Of a stretch of DNA of 64,000 bases, positions 60,086-64,000 are shown piece after piece. The translations under genes and the position numbers were made by a program. The stretch's first letter is position 1. Each line of letters starts with the position of its first letter. The notes below the pieces were generated by a model. The model saw nothing but the letters and a program-made list of their open reading frames with translations. It did no database searches and was not told the origin of the DNA. Origin of the DNA: Halorubrum salinarum (lineage in GTDB: Archaea; Halobacteriota; Halobacteria; Halobacteriales; Haloferacaceae); the NCBI RefSeq assembly GCF_013267195.1, contig NZ_CP053942.1, positions 124,001 to 188,000 of the forward strand, in the 5' to 3' direction.

Positions 60086-60153
60086 CATCAGCATGGTTCT
60101 GTGGTTTGAGCACAGAACCCGACCCGGCCGGGTGTTCCAGCACCGCGGCCGGG
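60059..60153 (-). promoter_or_regulatory. Three successive hairpins in the leader of the coupled operon
   Basis: In minus-strand order: a GC-rich stem at 60123-60153 (arms CCCGGCCGGGTG and CACC-G-CGGCCGGG on the plus strand, loop TTCCAG, one bulge), then GGTTCTGTG/CACAGAACC (60095-60119, 7-base loop), then the palindrome GGGCTTAAGCCC (60062-60073) inside the first codons. Together they surround the start of the first operon gene. They could act as an attenuator or translational switch, or be the ends of a lost mobile element. Confidence 0.5.
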
Positions 60154-60314
60154 ATTCCTACATTTCATCGCGAGCCGATGGTTCGTCACTCGGGCTCCGT
60201 GTCTACTCAACGTAGGTGATACAACTTATAGATTGTGCCTGAAACTAAGAGTTCAATAAGCTATTTTAAGTTCCAATCGTGTGTAATAGGTTTTAGCGAA
60301 CTAGTAGTCTGCTC

Positions 60315-60647
60315 ATGAGATATTCTGGAGACTGGATGGCACTCGTGGACGACAGAGTGCTCGAATATCTACGCGAGAACGGTTCTGGATCTCCTACGGA
60401 AATGAAAGAGGAGGGACCAATCCGATATTCAAGTCAATACATCGGTCGCCGCTGTAAGAAATTGAAAGAGAACGGGCTCGTTCAGCATCTCGGGAACGGC
60501 GTTTATGTCATCACCGACGATGGTGAGGCGTACCTCGCCGGCCGACTTGACACGCAGGAATGGCGTTATATCGATGACAACGCCAGCGAGGTTACCGCCA
60601 GCAGCTCCGAAGACGTCTCTGGTGAGTCAAACGGAGGCGCAACCTGA
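60315..60647 (+). CDS. PhiH1-repressor-like winged-helix protein
   Basis: A 110-residue protein with the start pattern MRYSGDWMALVDDRVLEYLRENGSGSPTEMKEEGPIRYSSQYIGRRCKKLKENGLVQHLGNGVYVITDDGEAYLAG, the halovirus PhiH1 repressor family. The winged helix binds operator DNA; the acidic C-terminal tail is disordered. It is divergent from the coupled operon, with the hairpin cluster and an A/T-rich spacer between them, and so is a candidate controller of that operon. Confidence 0.85.
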   Translation: MRYSGDWMALVDDRVLEYLRENGSGSPTEMKEEGPIRYSSQYIGRRCKKLKENGLVQHLGNGVYVITDDGEAYLAGRLDTQEWRYIDDNASEVTASSSEDVSGESNGGAT

Positions 60648-61026
60648 ACGCGGTCATTCATTCCGTGGATATCTAATTAGGCGAACGAATTATTGAGAAG
60701 TTAGCCTCCGATGGTGCTGCCATCTTGTGGGACGTTCGCTTCGAGCTTCTCAGCACGGAGGGTCCTGATCATATGGCTGAGTAGGGTCTGCGGCCGCTTT
60801 ATGCTATGAGGTCGGATGAGTCATTTGAGGTGTGGAGAAGCGGAGAGTAAGATTTCACTCACATTTTCGGGGGCGTGCCAATATTTTAAACAAGTAGCGG
60901 TTACTACTATTCTGTGTATACCACTTCCTTCTCGACAAACTAGTCGTCGCAGTTGAAGGAAAATAACGGCGAGAAGCTATGCCCGAGCTGGCACGGCGAG
61001 TTCCGAGGTCTCACACGGAAGCAACC
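60648..61026. other. Intergenic, nothing recognised
   Basis: These 379 bases lie between the PhiH1-type gene and a convergent hypothetical gene. No motif-bearing frame or strong hairpin was found; an A/T-rich stretch occurs near 60880-60920. Confidence 0.45.
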
Positions 61027-61464
61027 TCACATCCCGATTCTCGATTGCTCTCCGAGTCCGCCCCATTCTCGTGTTTCCTCATCACTAATCACCATCCAAC
61101 ACATGAGTTGGATGTCTTCCTTCCGGATTCGGGGCTTGGGATCCGGGCTCTCGAAGGGCTCTAGCCCCAATTCGTCGACCTTGTCAACGAATAGATTCGA
61201 CTTCTCCACCGGCCCGAGACCATCGTCGTTGTATATCTCACGGAATTCGCGCTGTTCGCGCCGACTGAGCAGAGCTCCGACAGACTTCCGAGCCCGTTCC
61301 GCACCCTCCTGATCAGTATTCGTCGGCACGTGTTCCGCCAAGTGCTCCTCAACCTCGCGGAGGATCTTCGGGATATCAGGCTGAACGTTCCGAGGATCGA
61401 CTTGGTGCTGCCACTGACCGAAGATGTCGTTGATGCCATACGATGTGCGTCCGCAGCGGGTCAT
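61027..61464 (-). CDS. Hypothetical helical protein
   Basis: A 145-residue protein from ATG 61464 (MTRCGRTSYGINDIFGQWQHQ). It is acidic, with helices around PDIPKILREVEEHLAEHV and RKSVGALLSRREQREFREIY, and ends MCWMVISDEETREWGGLGEQ. No family is recognised. It is divergent from the A-type carrier gene at 61518, with 53 bases between the starts. Confidence 0.5.
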   Translation of the reverse strand: MTRCGRTSYGINDIFGQWQHQVDPRNVQPDIPKILREVEEHLAEHVPTNTDQEGAERARKSVGALLSRREQREFREIYNDDGLGPVEKSNLFVDKVDELGLEPFESPDPKPRIRKEDIQLMCWMVISDEETREWGGLGEQSRIGM

Positions 61465-61517
61465 GTTGGTGTTTGGCGTTACATTTAACACTAACGGAGG
61501 AGACATGTAGAGCATTC

Positions 61518-61868
61518 ATGATCGACGAGGACTGCGGAGAGCTACTTACGCTAAGTAATGCTGCCGCCAGCGCGATGAACACGATCCTCCGTGAAGATGG
61601 GTTCGATCCTAAATCTGCTGGGGTACGTATCTCCGTCGAACGCGGCGGCTGTGCGGGACTGTCCTACCGGTTTGACCTGGTTACCGATCCGAGAGATGAG
61701 GATCTCGTACACGAGACCGCGCAGGCGAACGTTATCGTTGACCGGGCGAGCGCCCAGTATGTCCGTGGGGCAGAGGTTGACCTCAACCGGACAGCCCACG
61801 GTACCGGGTTTACAATCAAAAACCCCAACGCCGAACAGGAGTGTGGGTGCGGGTTGTCTTTCCATTAG
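61518..61868 (+). CDS. A-type Fe-S carrier (IscA/SufA/HesB family)
   Basis: A 116-residue protein from ATG 61518. It has the family pattern LTLSNAAASAMNTIL, VRISVERGGCAGLSYRFDLV (Cys45), and the C-terminal ECGCGLSFH (Cys109, Cys111). These three cysteines bind a Fe-S cluster or iron, and the protein passes it to client enzymes. The N-terminus carries an extra Cys6. The window also encodes an orphan SufB at 6011-7441, but the genes are far apart. No other Fe-S gene is adjacent. Confidence 0.92.
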   Translation: MIDEDCGELLTLSNAAASAMNTILREDGFDPKSAGVRISVERGGCAGLSYRFDLVTDPRDEDLVHETAQANVIVDRASAQYVRGAEVDLNRTAHGTGFTIKNPNAEQECGCGLSFH

Positions 61869-62191
61869 CTGAGGGTGCGTTCCCCGTTGGTGGTAGATAC
61901 CTGGTCTTTCGAGCGGAACGTACCGGCGGCTCTCAAGAGGAATATCCTGAATCGGATCCACAGGGGCGTGTTCTCGATCTCTTACCGGATGATGAACGAC
62001 GTGTCCTCCAACCCGTCCTGAACTCCCCCGGAATCACGCAGATCGAACTTCGGGATCGATCTGAATTCTCGAAGAGTAAAGTGAGCCAGACTGTGAGTTC
62101 ACTCGAGGAGCGTGGGCTGCTGTATCGGGAACGACAGGGTAGGACCTATCGCGTGTATCCGAGCGATGACCTTCAGAACCAACAGACATAG
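61841..62191 (+). CDS. Winged-helix protein, probably N-terminally truncated
   Basis: A frame open from within the A-type carrier gene. Residues about 45-115 are a winged helix (DLLPDDERRVLQPVLNSPGITQIELRDRSEFSKSKVSQTVSSLEERGLLYRERQGRTYRVYPSD), the type found at the C-terminus of larger haloarchaeal membrane-linked regulators (DUF7343-like). The first 40 residues have no start-like context beyond a GTG at 61841. It is likely a fragment of a longer regulator whose front was lost. It is followed by a small membrane protein. Confidence 0.5.
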   Translation: MWVRVVFPLAEGAFPVGGRYLVFRAERTGGSQEEYPESDPQGRVLDLLPDDERRVLQPVLNSPGITQIELRDRSEFSKSKVSQTVSSLEERGLLYRERQGRTYRVYPSDDLQNQQT

Positions 62192-62216
62192 AACTTCACA
62201 CGAACATTACCCCACC

Positions 62217-62540
62217 ATGTCACAAGCAACACTCGAAAGCGATCAAATTAGCCAACTTCTTAAGTCGAGTACGTGGCTCAATCTATTCCTCGCCGTAAAA
62301 CTGATTGCTGGGTTGGTGTATGTATATTTCACAGGGGATATAGGGAGTCGGTGGACGCATTTCGTCCTTCCGTTCATTTGGTTCACCGCCTCACTCTGGG
62401 TGATCTGGCACACCCGACCTGCCACGACACGTCGAGTGTATCGTGTCGGTGCCGCACTTGTCGTTACTGTATACCTCATCATGATGTTTTATTTTTCAGG
62501 ATTACTTGGACCGAGCACCTGTCGCGTTTCCAGTATTTAA
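62217..62540 (+). pseudogene. Small membrane protein disrupted by IS insertion
   Basis: From ATG 62217, about 100 native residues with three hydrophobic helices (LNLFLAVKLIAGLVYVYF; WTHFVLPFIWFTASLWVIW; VYRVGAALVVTVYLIMMFYFSGLLG). The last codons (about 62519-62540) lie inside the IS4-type element, so the stop belongs to the insertion. The rest of the gene would resume after 63998, outside the window. Function unknown. Confidence 0.6.
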
Positions 62541-63990
62541 AACCGGCGTGAAGTCGGTAATGGCGACCTGATGGCTGCGAATTCCAACTCTCAGCAAAGG
62601 CCGCCAACAGGAAAAACGGACGCAGCGTACTTCAATTCTGATCACTCAACTGCGACCGCAGTGTACTCGCTGCTCGACGCAGTCGGCAGCGAGTCCATCG
62701 CCGACGAGTTCGATATCGGCAAACACAGCAAGAAACACGACTTCGACAACCACCTCAAAGTCGCCGTGCGTGAAGGGATCGATCCCTCAGACTCGCTTGC
62801 CGAACTCGAAGAAACCACCGATACAGCCGCTGAAATGGAGAATATGGCTGCCTCTACGTTCTCACGGTACACGAACGACCGCGACTACCGCGCGGTCGTT
62901 CGTACCATGTTCGAGCTACTCCATACCCCACAGTTGGCCCATCAACGAGCCGTCGAACGAAAACGACTCCAGCGACTCACGCGAGGCGTTGTTGCGACCG
63001 ATGCGACAAATCTCGAACTCACACGGTCGGTATTCGTCTCGGACGACTTCGTCGGAGACGACGAGCAGTCCTACGAGATCTACACTGGCGACGGTGGCAT
63101 CAAACTCCATGTTGCCGCGCGTGTCGACGGAGAACACAAGCATCCGCTCGGTGCGACCGTGACAGAAGGTGAGACCCACGAGAATCCGCAGTTTGAGCAT
63201 CTCTATGGCGATGTCGAGGTCTTTCCAGACCTCGACTCGCCAATCTGGGTCTTCGACCGTGGCTACACACGCTACGAGCGCTTTTGCGGCTTCACAGCCA
63301 TCAACGATGACTTCATCACACTGCTAGAATCGGACGCTCGGTACGATGTCTGTGAACAGATCCAGACCGCTGAGGTAACCGACGGTGATGAAACACGGCA
63401 GGTACGGGACGACCGCATCGAACTCGCCGACACAGGAGAACAGTTCCGGCGAGTAGTGCTTGAAACGCCGGACGGAGAGCAACTCGAGTACCTGACGACG
63501 CTGGCGTCGTCAGAGTACGACCCTATCGACGTAATCAGCATCTACACGCTGCGAACTGTGATCGAGATCCTGTTTCGGGAGCTGAAGCAGTATCTGAACG
63601 GTGAGAACTTCCACTCGACAACGCTCAACGGCGTGCTGTTCGAGTTGTTTTCTGCGTTGGTTGGACTGTTGTTGATCCAGTGGCTGCGGCAACGCCACCC
63701 GATGCGGGGTGGCGTGCCGCAAGCGATTCGAGAAGTACGGAAACGCTGGAACGACACGCTCGGCTCGGTTGGGTAACTCCTCTCACGGCGGGTGATTCGC
63801 CGCCGCTGTGAGCGGCGGCTCTGGTCAGCGCAGCAGAAGCCACTCTAAATTCTGGTAGAAACCCGTCCGAACCGGACTCTCGAGCCGAATTCGCTGGTTG
63901 CTCGTCACCGCGTATCTTTCAGCCAGCGGACTCAGCTTGATTTCGTTGCTCACGCCCGCGCGGTGTCTTTATCAACTTGAAACGCGACAG
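62519..63990 (+). mobile_element. Intact IS4-type element with target duplication
   Basis: The left end reads CTGTCGCGTTTCC from 62519 and the right end GAAACGCGACAG to 63990, a 12-base inverted repeat. The flanks CCGAGCAC (62511-62518 and 63991-63998) are a direct repeat; with the shared CT it extends to 10 bases (62511-62520 and 63991-64000), so the duplication is 8-10 bases and the window ends on it. The element has one transposase gene and about 210 bases after it. Confidence 0.8.
62571..63776 (+). CDS. IS4-type DDE transposase (401 residues)
   Basis: A full-length transposase with VVATDATNLELTRSVFVSDD (first Asp), SPIWVFDRGYTRYERF (second Asp) and the YREK signature YTLRTVIEILFRELKQYLNG (Tyr-x2-Arg-x3-Glu-x6-Lys). 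It belongs to the ISH8-like group by length and order, but is not similar to the 558-residue transposase at 24664 outside the catalytic motifs. The ATG at 62571 is about 50 bases inside the left end. All catalytic residues are present, so it is probably active. Confidence 0.92.
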   Translation: MAANSNSQQRPPTGKTDAAYFNSDHSTATAVYSLLDAVGSESIADEFDIGKHSKKHDFDNHLKVAVREGIDPSDSLAELEETTDTAAEMENMAASTFSRYTNDRDYRAVVRTMFELLHTPQLAHQRAVERKRLQRLTRGVVATDATNLELTRSVFVSDDFVGDDEQSYEIYTGDGGIKLHVAARVDGEHKHPLGATVTEGETHENPQFEHLYGDVEVFPDLDSPIWVFDRGYTRYERFCGFTAINDDFITLLESDARYDVCEQIQTAEVTDGDETRQVRDDRIELADTGEQFRRVVLETPDGEQLEYLTTLASSEYDPIDVISIYTLRTVIEILFRELKQYLNGENFHSTTLNGVLFELFSALVGLLLIQWLRQRHPMRGGVPQAIREVRKRWNDTLGSVG

Positions 63991-64000
63991 CCGAGCACCT

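Noticed and set aside
1-64000. CRISPR array
   Set aside because: No regularly spaced identical repeats of 25-40 bases were seen; no cas genes are present. The tnpB genes are transposon-borne.
1-64000. tRNA or rRNA genes
   Set aside because: No TTCGAAT-type T-loop with flanking acceptor stem was found near the recombinase or elsewhere, and no rRNA-like sequence.

Overview
The window reads as accessory DNA (megaplasmid or integrated-element type) of a haloarchaeon. The signs are acidic proteomes, GC-rich codons, a TFB, Bat/HalX/HalOD1 and PhiH1-repressor-type regulators, Tat-dependent lipoproteins, and an A/T-rich promoter (TATA) without a clear Shine-Dalgarno site in front of at least one operon. 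A ParA-type partition pair and a tyrosine recombinase are present, but I see no replication initiator, tRNA, rRNA or CRISPR array. Only one strand was supplied and no database was consulted; all family names come from motif recognition.

Layout. 1-3.8 kb: small regulators and two toxin-antitoxin-like pairs (TumE/TumA-like; winged helix plus PIN). 4.4-7.4 kb: a TFB, small zinc-ribbon proteins and an orphan sufB. 7.6-11.6 kb: a copper/redox-flavoured cluster (TauE/DsbD-like membrane protein, Sco-like lipoprotein, winged-helix regulator with a divergent membrane protein, NosL-like lipoprotein). 11.7-13.2 kb: a broken IS4-type transposase and a MazF remnant. 13.3-22.8 kb: a signalling cluster with a 1490-residue GAF plus nine-PAS kinase, a REC-HalX-PAS-GAF-Bat regulator, a HalOD1 protein and a HalX response regulator. 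23-26.5 kb: an IS1341-type tnpB element and an IS4-type transposase. 26.7-29.4 kb: recombinase and partition genes. 29.7-35.9 kb: nuclease-like proteins, an AbrB protein, a GH99-like lipoprotein, a rhomboid-like protease and a TumA-like protein. 35.9-37.4 kb: a second tnpB element. 38-40.5 kb: a pentapeptide-repeat/pore-like membrane protein with a coiled-coil partner. 40.9-49.1 kb: a Bat-type regulator divergent from a five-gene peptide-type ABC importer and an OFA-type MFS transporter. 49.7-60.1 kb: CoiA-like and zinc-finger proteins, an exported tandem HU protein, a hybrid kinase, and an eight-gene overlapping minus-strand operon of tiny zinc proteins, a PadR-like regulator and a 962-residue winged-helix protein. 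60.3-64 kb: small regulators, an A-type Fe-S carrier and an intact IS4-type element whose target duplication ends at the last base of the window.

The most unusual item is the protein at 52005-52727: a twin-arginine signal peptide fused directly to two tandem bacterial-type HU (DNABII) domains, which predicts an exported DNA-bending protein. Next come the eight-gene coupled operon with strong hairpins in its leader, and two bipartite inverted repeats of almost identical geometry (37698-37745 and 55164-55204).
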